DNA of 64,000 bases from Lentibacillus sediminis (GTDB taxonomy: Bacteria; Bacillota; Bacilli; Bacillales; Amphibacillaceae), in NCBI RefSeq assembly GCF_002763455.1, contig NZ_NIXK01000009.1, positions 59,006 to 123,005 of the forward strand, written 5' to 3'. Positions 50,894 through 58,717 of this stretch are shown one piece after another (position 1 is the first letter of the stretch; each line of letters opens with the position of its first letter). The notes beneath the pieces were generated by a model. That model was not told the origin of the DNA and did no database searches. It worked only from the letters and a program-made list of their open reading frames with translations. Position numbers and translations under genes: made by a program.

Positions 50894-51844
50894 TTAATCT
50901 CCGGCAATTTCCGATGGTTCCGATTCCTGTCCGGCCAGATTGACCGCTGTAATATAGTAGCGATGTTCCGTTGCTTCCTCATCAGTATAAGTTTTCCGTT
51001 CATGTTCCGAGATGCTGGCAACATGCTCAAATTCGCCGTCATCTTCACTGCGGTACACACGGTATCCGGCAATATTTTCATCCCTTACTGCATGCCAGGT
51101 CACGAAATTCCCGCTGATTTCCACGTTTTCCGGAGCGGCGGGCGGTTCGGTATCCGGCTCTGCACTTTCTTCATTTAATTCCGCTCTAACCACCAGGCGC
51201 TTATCATGGGTGCCGGCAGATTGATCGAATGTGCCGACACAGGTAATGAGATTCAGATACCTTCCATCCGTATTGCCGAAGATCTCTTCTATCGGCGCTT
51301 CATTCCTTGGATAGCTTGTGAGATCCTGTACAGTAAATGTTAAAGACTCGCCATTTTCATTGTTCACGACAATTTCATCTCCTGGCTGCAGATCTTCCAG
51401 GTGATAAAATACGGCAGGGCCGGTTTTGCTGTCGACATGGCCGGCAAGCACGGCATTGCCCTTGGTGCCGGGACGGAAACCAGGCTCAAACCAGCCGACG
51501 TTTTTGGTTTCAGCAGGAACGCCCATCTGGCCATTTTCCAAAACTCCCACCGTTTCTACAGGTGCGGTCACATCGATTGCCGGGATTTCCAGCGTGGCAG
51601 GAACGATGCCTGCTTCTTCAGTTGCCTGTGCTTCTTTTGCTGAACTGTCAAGCAGGGAAAATTCCTCCGCCAGGTCTTGCTGCTGTTCCGGCAAATCAGA
51701 TTCATCAGATTCTGCAACTTCCATCAGTGCTTCCTGCTGGCCTTCTTGTTTTGCAGCCTGATCGGAATAAAAGGCACTGGCATAATTAAAAACAAGAACC
51801 AGGCACAGCAGGCCGCTAATGGTAAACAGGGTCATGAGCTTCAT
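50894..51844 (-). CDS. Sortase (class F/D-like) with C-terminal fibronectin type III domain
   Basis: 316 residues. N-terminal membrane anchor (FTISGLLCLVLVFNYASAF), acidic linker to about 75, sortase barrel ~80-225: IPAIDVTAPVETVG, catalytic His in NAVLAGHVDSKTG, Cys in LNLITCVGTFD, Arg in DKRLVVRAEL. The last ~90 residues form a fibronectin type III domain (PPAAPENVEISGNFVTWHAV, GYRVYRSEDDGEF, YYITAVNLAGQESEPSE). A sortase-FN3 fusion is unusual. It follows its likely substrate gene by eight bases, so both are one operon. It should attach the MPKTG protein to the wall or to itself. Confidence 0.9.
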   Translation of the reverse strand: MKLMTLFTISGLLCLVLVFNYASAFYSDQAAKQEGQQEALMEVAESDESDLPEQQQDLAEEFSLLDSSAKEAQATEEAGIVPATLEIPAIDVTAPVETVGVLENGQMGVPAETKNVGWFEPGFRPGTKGNAVLAGHVDSKTGPAVFYHLEDLQPGDEIVVNNENGESLTFTVQDLTSYPRNEAPIEEIFGNTDGRYLNLITCVGTFDQSAGTHDKRLVVRAELNEESAEPDTEPPAAPENVEISGNFVTWHAVRDENIAGYRVYRSEDDGEFEHVASISEHERKTYTDEEATEHRYYITAVNLAGQESEPSEIAGD

Positions 51845-51852
51845 GGATTATC

Positions 51853-53217
51853 CTACTCCCGCTCGTGCGTTTTTCGATAAATAAGGAAGAGAGAAGCGCC
51901 AGCTACAAAAATGAATGATCCAACTACTGCCCATGTCATCATGGGTACGTTGGAAGTCTCACTCATTCCGCCCAGGCCGGTTTTCGGCATTTCTTCCGGC
52001 ATGGTCACCTCACCTTGGAATTCGCCAGGCATTTGCGTAACGATTGCACCTGACAGTGTTTTTCCAACACCATACATAAATTCATAGCCTTCACGGAATG
52101 TCTTAAAGCTCGCCTGAAAATCTCCCGCTACATAGGCATCGAACGTATCAATCTTTTGCTGTTCATGCGTCATCAGGGATTCAACGGCAGCTTCTTCACT
52201 GATAATTCCATCGGTCGCAAAAGCTAGGAATGCACCCATATCAGCCGGGAAGGTACTCAGGAGACGGTCTTTCGCTTCTTGAATGCCCTCTTCGTCCTCT
52301 TCAAGCGTTGCAGTCACAAGATCTGCTTCTGCACTGATATGGTCTGTTTGCCATACCTCCTGAAATGCCGCGGCAGGTTCTTCTCCATAAATGGATGCAA
52401 TGGCCGCTTTAAAGTCTTTCGTATTTTGATCTTCCGCCCATGTAATGAAATCATAGTCAGCCGATTGGGTGGAACCTTTCAACATTCCAAGGGAACCCAG
52501 CGCAAAGTGTTCAGCAGCCAACTGGTTCAGGTTAGATCTCAAGTCAGCTGCAGGAGTATCCGCCCTGGTGTGATCGAATTCTTCCGGCATTTGGGTAGTG
52601 ATTGCTGTAGATAAGGCTTTACTCACCATGTGCATATGCGCGATCCCATCACGGAATGCCTGATATGCCTCCTGGTATTCTCCAGCTACATAGTGATCAA
52701 AGAACATCAATACTTGCTCTTCATGCAGCATAATTGCCTCGGCAGCAGCTTCTTCGGGCAAATTACCCTCTGTCGCTGTGGTGAGAAAAGCAGCTAACTC
52801 ATCAACAAAAGCGTCGAGCTGTGCTTCCGCTTCTTCCCTCATAGCAGCGTCATCCTCTTGTGCAGCTGTCACGATATCGTCCGTATAGGTATTGTGTTCT
52901 GTGAAAATCCGCTCAAACTCTGCGGCATTTTCTTCCCCATAAATAGAAGCAATGGCCGGCGTCATGTCTTGTGCATTTTGCTCCAATTGCTCCCTGACCG
53001 ATTCAGCTGATCCTGCTTCATCATAAGCAGTCATCATTGAGATGGCTGCAAGCACAAAATGCTCAGACAGTAAATGGTCCAAATTCGACCGCAACTCAGC
53101 CGCGGGGGTGTCTGCAGATGACTCTTCATTTGCCAGCACTGGCTGCGCCAATGGGAAAAATAAAGCAAAGCTCATCACGACAGCAAGCAGCTTCTTTCCT
53201 GCGTGTTTCCTTTTCAT
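51853..53217 (-). CDS. Sortase-anchored surface protein with two tandem helical domains
   Basis: 454 residues. Signal peptide (LLAVVMSFALFFPLAQPVLA), then two homologous ~185-residue acidic helical domains, each opening TPAA-LRSNL (AELRSNLDHLLSEHFVLAAI; ADLRSNLNQLAAEHFALGSL) and each ending with an 'IxTQMPxEF' motif. The C-terminus has sorting signal EEMPKTGLGG, membrane helix MMTWAVVGSFIFVAGASLFL and a charged tail RKTHERE. The MPKTG variant suits the adjacent sortase. ATG 53217 follows GAGGAG by ten bases; GTG 53226 is also open. Function of the repeated domain unknown to me. Confidence 0.85.
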   Translation of the reverse strand: MKRKHAGKKLLAVVMSFALFFPLAQPVLANEESSADTPAAELRSNLDHLLSEHFVLAAISMMTAYDEAGSAESVREQLEQNAQDMTPAIASIYGEENAAEFERIFTEHNTYTDDIVTAAQEDDAAMREEAEAQLDAFVDELAAFLTTATEGNLPEEAAAEAIMLHEEQVLMFFDHYVAGEYQEAYQAFRDGIAHMHMVSKALSTAITTQMPEEFDHTRADTPAADLRSNLNQLAAEHFALGSLGMLKGSTQSADYDFITWAEDQNTKDFKAAIASIYGEEPAAAFQEVWQTDHISAEADLVTATLEEDEEGIQEAKDRLLSTFPADMGAFLAFATDGIISEEAAVESLMTHEQQKIDTFDAYVAGDFQASFKTFREGYEFMYGVGKTLSGAIVTQMPGEFQGEVTMPEEMPKTGLGGMSETSNVPMMTWAVVGSFIFVAGASLFLIYRKTHERE

Positions 53218-53272
53218 GTTCTTCACGCTCCTCTTTTTGATTTATTCTTTAAAGCTAACGTAAAGAAAAGAA

Positions 53273-53307
53273 GATTGGATCATTGATTTTTGAAATTTTT
53301 TTGGGCG
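53273..53307 (-). promoter_or_regulatory. Shared upstream element, copy 2 (sortase operon)
   Basis: Plus-strand reading GATTGGATCATT...TTTTTTTGGGCG, 35 bp, matching copy 1 at 50776-50809. Downstream both leaders also share a CGT(T/A)AGCTT-like block. Candidate common promoter/activator site. Confidence 0.65.
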
Positions 53308-53343
53308 AGGTTGCAGTTGCTGAGTTGAGGGATCACCGCCTCG

Positions 53344-53461
53344 AATCGGGCGAGTGGCTTCACACGTCAAATAGCGCGACCCGCACCTCAAATCGCGCAG
53401 CCGTCACCTCAAATAGCGCGCCTTACCCACTGCATCGCGCCACACACCCCAAAATCGCGCA
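53344..53461. repeat. Short tract of ~21-bp periodic repeats, tract A
   Basis: ATCGGGCG, ATAGCGCG, ATCGCGC, ATAGCGCG, ATCGCGC and ATCGCGC begin at 53344, 53371, 53392, 53413, 53434 and 53454, i.e. spacings of 27, 21, 21, 21 and 20 bp with C/A-rich text between. Same style as the larger tract at 58321. It fills most of the 370-bp gap between divergent genes. Confidence 0.7.
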
Positions 53462-53590
53462 AGCCCATCCACCAAACGCATAAAAAATTTCACCAAAACA
53501 ATAGAATTCCCTCGAATTTTACGTTAAAATTAAAATAATATTTAAAATTGCGGCGGGCGCTGTCGAATCGCGAAGAGGGAATGGGATGAA

Positions 53591-54265
53591 ATGAAATATA
53601 GTGTGAATTTATTTAGAATGGCATTTTCGCTGGAGGATCATCTCTTCCGGATTCGAAAAGCGGAGCAGATACATAATTTGTGGAAAGTAAGCGGGCTGCT
53701 TGTCCTCCTCACTATGCTGATTTATGGCTGGATGGCCTATCTGGGGGTTGGCACAAATATTCTCTCCGGCTATGCGACTGAATTGAGCCCGGCGGGTTAT
53801 GAGACGGTGAAGGGCTGGTTTTTGCTTGGAAGGGTGGGGTTTGCGCTCATCTTTGCAGCGCTGGTGCTGTTTGTCCCATCGCTCATTTATTATGCGGTCA
53901 CCGATATACCTTACCGCAAGCTGATGATTATGCAGCTGGCGGTGCTGGTTGTTCTTTTAGTGGAGCGGGTAGTTTGGGTGCCGCTTGTCCTTTATGCCGG
54001 GCTGGACTGGTATGTGTCGCCACTGTCCTTTGGGATCATTGCCTCCTATCTGACGGAAGAGTCGTGGGTGATTTATTTCTTTGGGTCGATCTCGCTCTTT
54101 CAACTGTGGCTGATCTGGTTCCAGGTGAAATACCTGCGTGCGATGACGATGATGAAGCAGCGGTGGCTGTGGATGACGGTGATTTTCTTACATATTATTT
54201 TCTGGGGCTTGGCCACACTGCTGGCCGAACTTGATACTTATCTTATAAACGGGTGGTTTGTATGA
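53591..54265 (+). CDS. Hypothetical polytopic membrane protein
   Basis: 224 residues with about five hydrophobic segments (VSGLLVLLTMLIYGWMAYL; VGFALIFAALVLFVPSLIYY; LAVLVVLLVERVVWVPLVLY; others). I do not recognise the family with certainty; Yip1-like proteins are a possibility. Its stop overlaps the start of the HlyD-like gene (ATGA), so the two products probably work together in export or envelope function. Confidence 0.7.
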   Translation: MKYSVNLFRMAFSLEDHLFRIRKAEQIHNLWKVSGLLVLLTMLIYGWMAYLGVGTNILSGYATELSPAGYETVKGWFLLGRVGFALIFAALVLFVPSLIYYAVTDIPYRKLMIMQLAVLVVLLVERVVWVPLVLYAGLDWYVSPLSFGIIASYLTEESWVIYFFGSISLFQLWLIWFQVKYLRAMTMMKQRWLWMTVIFLHIIFWGLATLLAELDTYLINGWFV

Positions 54266-55605
54266 TGCAGCGAAGAGGGCTAAGAATTCTGCAGATCCTG
54301 ACAGTTTTGTTCATTGGCGTTAATTTTCTCCTTGTTTACCTGGATGACGAGAATAAGGTTGACAGGATATCATATATTAACCATTGGTCAGAGAGTTTTT
54401 CTACAGATATAGCTGATGAATTGTACAAACCTGGCGTTCTCGCTTACTCGAGTGAGGAACACATTTACTTTGACGAAAGCCTTGGCAGTTTCCAGCAATT
54501 TGGGGTGGAAGAGGGCAGCCGAGTCAGTGAGGGCGATCCGCTATTTTCCTATCAGGTGGACAATTATTATCAGACAGAGGCCGATTTAATGGGAAAAATC
54601 GAGACCTTGAACGGAGAAATTGCTGCGATTGAAACAGCGATTTCCGAGATGAATCTGTATGAGATCCCGGATGACGGGGCAGCTTCCTCCACTCAGACCA
54701 GCCTGCCGGATATATTCACCGGTGAAATCGGAGGGGACCCACCGGGAGAGTCACCTTTTGGGGGAGACGAAGATAATTCGATTGGTGGAACGCAGCCTGC
54801 TCAGAATGACCCAATCAGACAAACCCAGCCTAGTGGGGAGTCTCAAACAGCAGAGGCAGAACTCATCAAGGAACAGTACATTATTGAAAAAGAAATGGAG
54901 CTGGCAGCGGCTACTGCGGAACTGGAGAGCGCCGAAGCTCAATTAACTGAACTGCAGCAAACGGGGGACACGATTACGATGGAGAGTCCGTTTGCCGGAA
55001 GGGTGAGTGATGTCTCCATATCACTCGGGGATCCGTTGCTGACGATTGAAAATGCCCCATTGCAGGCAGAAGGCGAGCTGAGCGAGCGAGAGCGGGCGAC
55101 CGTAGAAGAAGGGATGCCGGTTACTGTAAAGTTGAAAGAAACAAATGCCGTCCTCACCGGAGAAATCAGCCAGATCAGCGACGCGCCAAAAGCACTGCAG
55201 GTTGACGGGGAGAGCGTGTATCCATTCGAGATCACATTTGATGAAGAAATAGAAACGGAAGGTCTTTTGCCGGGATACCATGGGAATTTGGCGATAAGCG
55301 TGCAAGTTTCCGAAAATGCGACCGTGCTTTTTGACGATGTTGTATTTGCTGATACTGTATGGAAAATGAATGAAGAAGGCAAACTAATCAAACAGACGGT
55401 GGAAACAGGGATCAAACGTGATAGTATGCTGGAGATCACCAGCGGAGTGGAGCCCGGGGAGTGGGCTGCAGATGAACCGTCCGGACGATTCCGTGATGGT
55501 GCCACGTTCATCACACCATTGCAACCCATGCAGGTGCCCTGGTCTGATTTCTTCTCCCATGAAAACCGGCTTGCGGATTTGCTGACAGGGGTGTTGTCCA
55601 GGTAA
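54262..55605 (+). CDS. HlyD/RND-type membrane-fusion adaptor protein
   Basis: 447 residues. One N-terminal membrane helix (ILQILTVLFIGVNFLLVYL), barrel-sandwich halves (LAYSSEEHIYFDESLGS... VSEGDPLFSYQ and TITMESPFAGRVSDVSISLG), an intervening coiled coil interrupted by a Gly/Pro/Gln-rich linker (~residues 140-200), and a C-terminal VKLKETNAVLTGEISQI-type domain. Adaptors of this type normally join an ABC or RND pump; none is encoded here, only the overlapping membrane protein. The 4-bp overlap argues for a two-component unit. Confidence 0.78.
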   Translation: MMQRRGLRILQILTVLFIGVNFLLVYLDDENKVDRISYINHWSESFSTDIADELYKPGVLAYSSEEHIYFDESLGSFQQFGVEEGSRVSEGDPLFSYQVDNYYQTEADLMGKIETLNGEIAAIETAISEMNLYEIPDDGAASSTQTSLPDIFTGEIGGDPPGESPFGGDEDNSIGGTQPAQNDPIRQTQPSGESQTAEAELIKEQYIIEKEMELAAATAELESAEAQLTELQQTGDTITMESPFAGRVSDVSISLGDPLLTIENAPLQAEGELSERERATVEEGMPVTVKLKETNAVLTGEISQISDAPKALQVDGESVYPFEITFDEEIETEGLLPGYHGNLAISVQVSENATVLFDDVVFADTVWKMNEEGKLIKQTVETGIKRDSMLEITSGVEPGEWAADEPSGRFRDGATFITPLQPMQVPWSDFFSHENRLADLLTGVLSR

Positions 55606-55640
55606 AAAAGAGGATGCCCTTTGAAAAGGACATCCCCTAA
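55605..55640 (-). terminator. Terminator of the YihY-family gene
   Basis: On the minus strand GGATGTCCTTTTCAAAGGGCATCC-type hairpin followed by TCTTTTTTA. It also abuts the stop of the convergent adaptor gene. Confidence 0.85.
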
Positions 55641-55650
55641 AGTTCTGTGT

Positions 55651-56505
55651 TTAAATATGGGAAGCTTTATTTTTCTCCGGGTTCCGTCGGATGCGCCGCT
55701 GATGATAGAGCACATTAATCACTGCGCCGATCATGAGAATCAGTCCGGTCAGGAAAAACCAGATGATTAAAATGATAATCCCGCCAAGGCTCCCGTAAGT
55801 TGCGGAGTAATTGCCGAAATTGCTCACATAAAAGGAAAAGCCAAGGGAAATCAGCTGCCACAGCACGCTTGCCGTCAGTGCGCCGGGAATAATATGGCGA
55901 AACGGGATCTTTTTGTTTGGTGCAAAACGGTACAATACCAACAAAATCCCGGTCAGCACAACAATACTGATCGTCCAGCGCAGCACCTGCAAGAGGATAC
56001 TCATCGAACCGGAAAGACCAAGGAAAGGCTCGACAAAGCCTAAAATCACATTGCCAAACATCGGCAGCGTAATGGCCACAACCAGTGCGACAATCATGCC
56101 AAGGGTAAGTCCCAGTGCCAGCAGCCTGACCGTGATGAACGAACGAGTTTCTTCGACGTCATACGCAGCATTGGATGATTTAATAAATGCGTTGATCCCA
56201 TTGGAAGCAGACCATAAGGCCCCCAGCACACCGACTGTCAAAAGTCCGCCCTGTGGTTGTTGAATCAGACTGACAATGTTTTCCTGAAACAGTGTGGCGA
56301 TTTCTCCAGGCAGCGCATTCCCGATGAAACTCATAGCGTCATTCGGGTTAATATTGAAATAAGGAATAATGGCAAAGCCCGCAAGCAGGAGCGGAAACAC
56401 GGCCAGCAGATAATAGTGAGCCTGTGCTGCAGCCAGAATGGGGACATTGTCCTCTTGAAATTTTGTGATGAAATCTTTGGCGAAATTTTTCAGTCCGGCC
56501 ATCAT
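55651..56505 (-). CDS. YihY/BrkB-family inner membrane protein
   Basis: 284 residues, about six hydrophobic helices. Family signatures: NVPILAAAQAHYYLLAVFPL, GALWSASNGINAFIKSSNAAY, ITVRLLALGLTLGMIVALVV, and ATYGSLGGIIILIIWFFLTG then LILMIGAVINV. Related to B. subtilis YfkH. Despite old 'ribonuclease BN' labels the family is of unknown membrane function. GGAGG precedes two adjacent ATGs (56505, 56502). Confidence 0.9.
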   Translation of the reverse strand: MMAGLKNFAKDFITKFQEDNVPILAAAQAHYYLLAVFPLLLAGFAIIPYFNINPNDAMSFIGNALPGEIATLFQENIVSLIQQPQGGLLTVGVLGALWSASNGINAFIKSSNAAYDVEETRSFITVRLLALGLTLGMIVALVVAITLPMFGNVILGFVEPFLGLSGSMSILLQVLRWTISIVVLTGILLVLYRFAPNKKIPFRHIIPGALTASVLWQLISLGFSFYVSNFGNYSATYGSLGGIIILIIWFFLTGLILMIGAVINVLYHQRRIRRNPEKNKASHI

Positions 56506-56643
56506 TGTTCCTCCAGTTTTAAAAAGATTTTTGTCTTACGTATACCCGTAAATCGGAAATTTAATCGGACTTTGACGAGGGTTTCTCACGTTTGATTTGC
56601 GGGAAGTAGTGGTATAATTTGGTTAGGAGGAGGGTTAACGTCC

Positions 56644-57132
56644 ATGGATGTTGTATACTTAGGAATTTTACTCGTTTCTATCGCATTTGCAATCGTCGCA
56701 GTCTATATTTGTCTTGTGTTAAAACGTGTCGCTGATACACTCTATTCGCTGGGGCACAGCCTTGGTGAGGTGGAGGAAAAACTTCAGCACATTACCCCCC
56801 AACTGCAAGAAACAGTAAAAGAAACAGGGAGAACGGTGGATGACATAAGCGACAAAATGCATGCAACCGACAGTTTTTTCGAGAGCCTGGATCATGTCGG
56901 ATCTTCTGCAGATGCATTTAATGATTACTATCAAAGTAAGACAGAAAAGTTATCGGATGCCGAATTACAGAAGAAAATGACCCCGTTTATCGAAGGGATG
57001 AAATGGAGTGAAGCTGCGATGCGTCTTTACTCTAAATGGAAGAAACATCAAACGAAACATGAATTAATGGTGCAGAATGGCCGAACGGACATCGTGCCAC
57101 TGAACCGCAGAGGAAGAGGGGATAAGGGATGA
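56644..57132 (+). CDS. DUF948 protein (first of three paralogues)
   Basis: 162 residues. One N-terminal membrane helix (LGILLVSIAFAIVAVYICLVL), then a helical, coiled-coil-like region (HSLGEVEEKLQHITPQLQET, TVDDISDKMHATDSFFES) and a basic tail. YoxC/DUF948 type, divergent from the two paralogues downstream. Overlaps the next start by 4 bp. Function unknown; probably a membrane-anchored coiled-coil protein. Confidence 0.8.
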   Translation: MDVVYLGILLVSIAFAIVAVYICLVLKRVADTLYSLGHSLGEVEEKLQHITPQLQETVKETGRTVDDISDKMHATDSFFESLDHVGSSADAFNDYYQSKTEKLSDAELQKKMTPFIEGMKWSEAAMRLYSKWKKHQTKHELMVQNGRTDIVPLNRRGRGDKG

Positions 57133-57575
57133 CATTAACTGGAATAGGCGTACTGATCATTGGTATCGCTTTTCTTGTATTAACTATTTTTATCGCAAAT
57201 ACCCTGCAAAATTTGGCGGGGATTCTGAGTGGAATTGAAAAAACTGTCGACAAGCTGCCGGAACAGCTCGATGACGTGATGAAGGAAACTGGAAATCTTA
57301 TCAATGAAAGCAACAACACACTGGCGGACGTCAACGACAAAATGCAGCAGCTCAGCCCATTATTCTACATGGTCGGCGATGTCGGAAATGTCACGAGGAA
57401 ATTCTCCTCTTCCCTGGTGGACGTGACCGAAACACTAAAAACAAAAACCGACGCAAGCAAGGATACTTCCAATAAGAAAGACCTTGGCGGTGTCTATGGG
57501 TCGGTAGCACTGGGATATTATCTCTTCAAGCGGCGCAGGAAGGCCAAGCGTGAAGGAGCCGATACTGATGAATAG
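57129..57575 (+). CDS. DUF948 protein (second paralogue)
   Basis: 148 residues. Membrane helix GVLIIGIAFLVLTIFIANTL, then LAGILSGIEKTVDKLPEQLD, DVNDKMQQLSPLFYMVGDVG and a C-terminal GGVYGSVALGYYLFKRRRKA. It is clearly homologous to the protein at 57799 (LAGVLSNLQKTTDDLPQQV; LSPLFYIVGDAG; GVYGALTLGYFLYQKR). The tight packing suggests co-expression and perhaps hetero-oligomers. Confidence 0.85.
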   Translation: MTLTGIGVLIIGIAFLVLTIFIANTLQNLAGILSGIEKTVDKLPEQLDDVMKETGNLINESNNTLADVNDKMQQLSPLFYMVGDVGNVTRKFSSSLVDVTETLKTKTDASKDTSNKKDLGGVYGSVALGYYLFKRRRKAKREGADTDE

Positions 57576-57777
57576 CATGCTGGTGAACGTGGCCGGTTTG
57601 GCTGCTGGTGCGGCAATTGGCTGGACAGTGAAGACTGTGGTGGCCCGCACCCGCAAGCCGGAAGAACAGCGCCACATCGTAGAAGCATTTCAGCGGTTCG
57701 AACGGAAGCTGTTTGCTGAAGGGCAGCAGCATGCACAGGAAATCGCAGAAATTAAACAGGAAGCAAATAGAATTTAG
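57568..57777 (+). CDS. Small membrane-anchored protein between DUF948 genes
   Basis: 69 residues. A glycine-zipper-like hydrophobic start (VNVAGLAAGAAIGWTVKTVV) and a charged helix (EEQRHIVEAFQRFERKLFAE). ATG 57568 follows AAGGAG by nine bases and overlaps the previous gene by 8 bp. Not recognised; position suggests a partner of the DUF948 proteins. Confidence 0.7.
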   Translation: MNSMLVNVAGLAAGAAIGWTVKTVVARTRKPEEQRHIVEAFQRFERKLFAEGQQHAQEIAEIKQEANRI

Positions 57778-57798
57778 CGGACGAGAGAAGGTGGATAA

Positions 57799-58224
57799 AT
57801 GGATTGGTTAGGAATTGGCGTAATCGTTATTGGAGTAGCATTTCTTGGATTAGTGGTTCTTTTGGTAAAACCATTGAACAACCTGGCTGGTGTGCTCAGC
57901 AATCTGCAGAAAACAACCGATGATCTGCCCCAGCAGGTGACAGACATCACCACCCAGACAAAAGACGTAATGAACACGAGTAAAGACACACTAAATTCGT
58001 TAAACAATCAGGTGAAAGAGCTGAGCCCGCTGTTTTACATTGTTGGTGACGCGGGCAGAGCGGCCAACCATGTTTCCGCATCGATGGCTGATGCTGTAAC
58101 TAAAATGGAGACCAGGACACAGAATGCCAGCGATTTAACGCATCGGAAAAATTTGGAAGGTGTTTATGGTGCATTGACACTGGGGTATTTTCTTTATCAG
58201 AAAAGGAATAAAATGACGAAATAA
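57799..58224 (+). CDS. DUF948 protein (third paralogue)
   Basis: 141 residues. Membrane helix IGVIVIGVAFLGLVVLLV, coiled-coil region with TTDDLPQQVTDITTQTKDVM, and the LSPLFYIVGDAG and GVYGALTLGYFLYQKR motifs shared with the second paralogue. Last gene of the set, before a strong terminator. Confidence 0.85.
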   Translation: MDWLGIGVIVIGVAFLGLVVLLVKPLNNLAGVLSNLQKTTDDLPQQVTDITTQTKDVMNTSKDTLNSLNNQVKELSPLFYIVGDAGRAANHVSASMADAVTKMETRTQNASDLTHRKNLEGVYGALTLGYFLYQKRNKMTK

Positions 58225-58229
58225 TATTG

Positions 58230-58277
58230 AGGGGGGTCCCCTTGCTGTTTGCGGATAGCAGGGGGCCTCTTTTTGTT
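58230..58277 (+). terminator. Terminator of the DUF948 operon
   Basis: GGTCCCCTTGCT and AGCAGGGGGCCTC form the stem around GTTTGCGGAT; TTTTT follows. Confidence 0.88.
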
Positions 58278-58320
58278 TGGTGCGGGGCCTAGGGCTAGAA
58301 TTGTGATGGTGCAGCGTAAG

Positions 58321-58600
58321 GTCGGACGAGTGTGCGGCAAAATCGAGCGAATGCATGTCCGAGTCGGGCGTGCGCAGCGTCAATTCGGGCAAGTATGCAT
58401 CGGAATCGGGCGATACCAGGCTGAAGTCGGGCGACCCCGCCCTGAAGTCGAGCGAGCACGCCCCCGAATCGTCGCGTGGATCACCTCCAATCGCGCGTTC
58501 CAACCGCCAAGTCGCACGGCTACATCCTCCAATCGCGCGCCGAACCCGTCAAGTCGCGCGAACACGAGCCCGAATCGCGCGCCCCGCCACCAAGTCGCTT
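58321..58600. repeat. Tract B of 21-bp periodic repeats
   Basis: About 14 copies of an (A/G)TCG(G/C/A)GCG core spaced almost exactly 21 bp apart: the first core starts at 58321, the last at 58594, 273 bp or 13 x 21 later. Individual spacings are 20-22 bp. The core shifts from TCGGGCG/TCGAGCG in the left half to TCGCGCG in the right half. Intervening bases are not conserved. It fills the gap between the DUF948 operon and cwlD; no gene is convincing, since reading frames across it only reflect the 7-codon period. Confidence 0.8.
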
Positions 58601-58717
58601 AGCCTACACGCCAAACCCCGCGAGCCCCATATCATCCATTCAACCACCACACCCAGTCATAATCACCCCCCTTGTCCCATAAAATAAAAAAAGCATAGTT
58701 GACAAGGGGCGAATGTA

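Noticed and set aside
54939..55715. 258-codon minus-strand ORF over the adaptor gene
   Set aside because: Antisense shadow of the HlyD-like gene, extending through its terminator; no domain recognised.
58321..58600. CRISPR or tRNA-like structure
   Set aside because: Cores are only 7-8 bp with 21-bp spacing, far below CRISPR repeat length; no tRNA fold seen.
58355..58687. ORFs of 60-117 codons across the 21-bp repeat tract, both strands
   Set aside because: The 21-bp period is seven codons, so all frames stay open and look repetitive; no ribosome sites and no conserved protein pattern.
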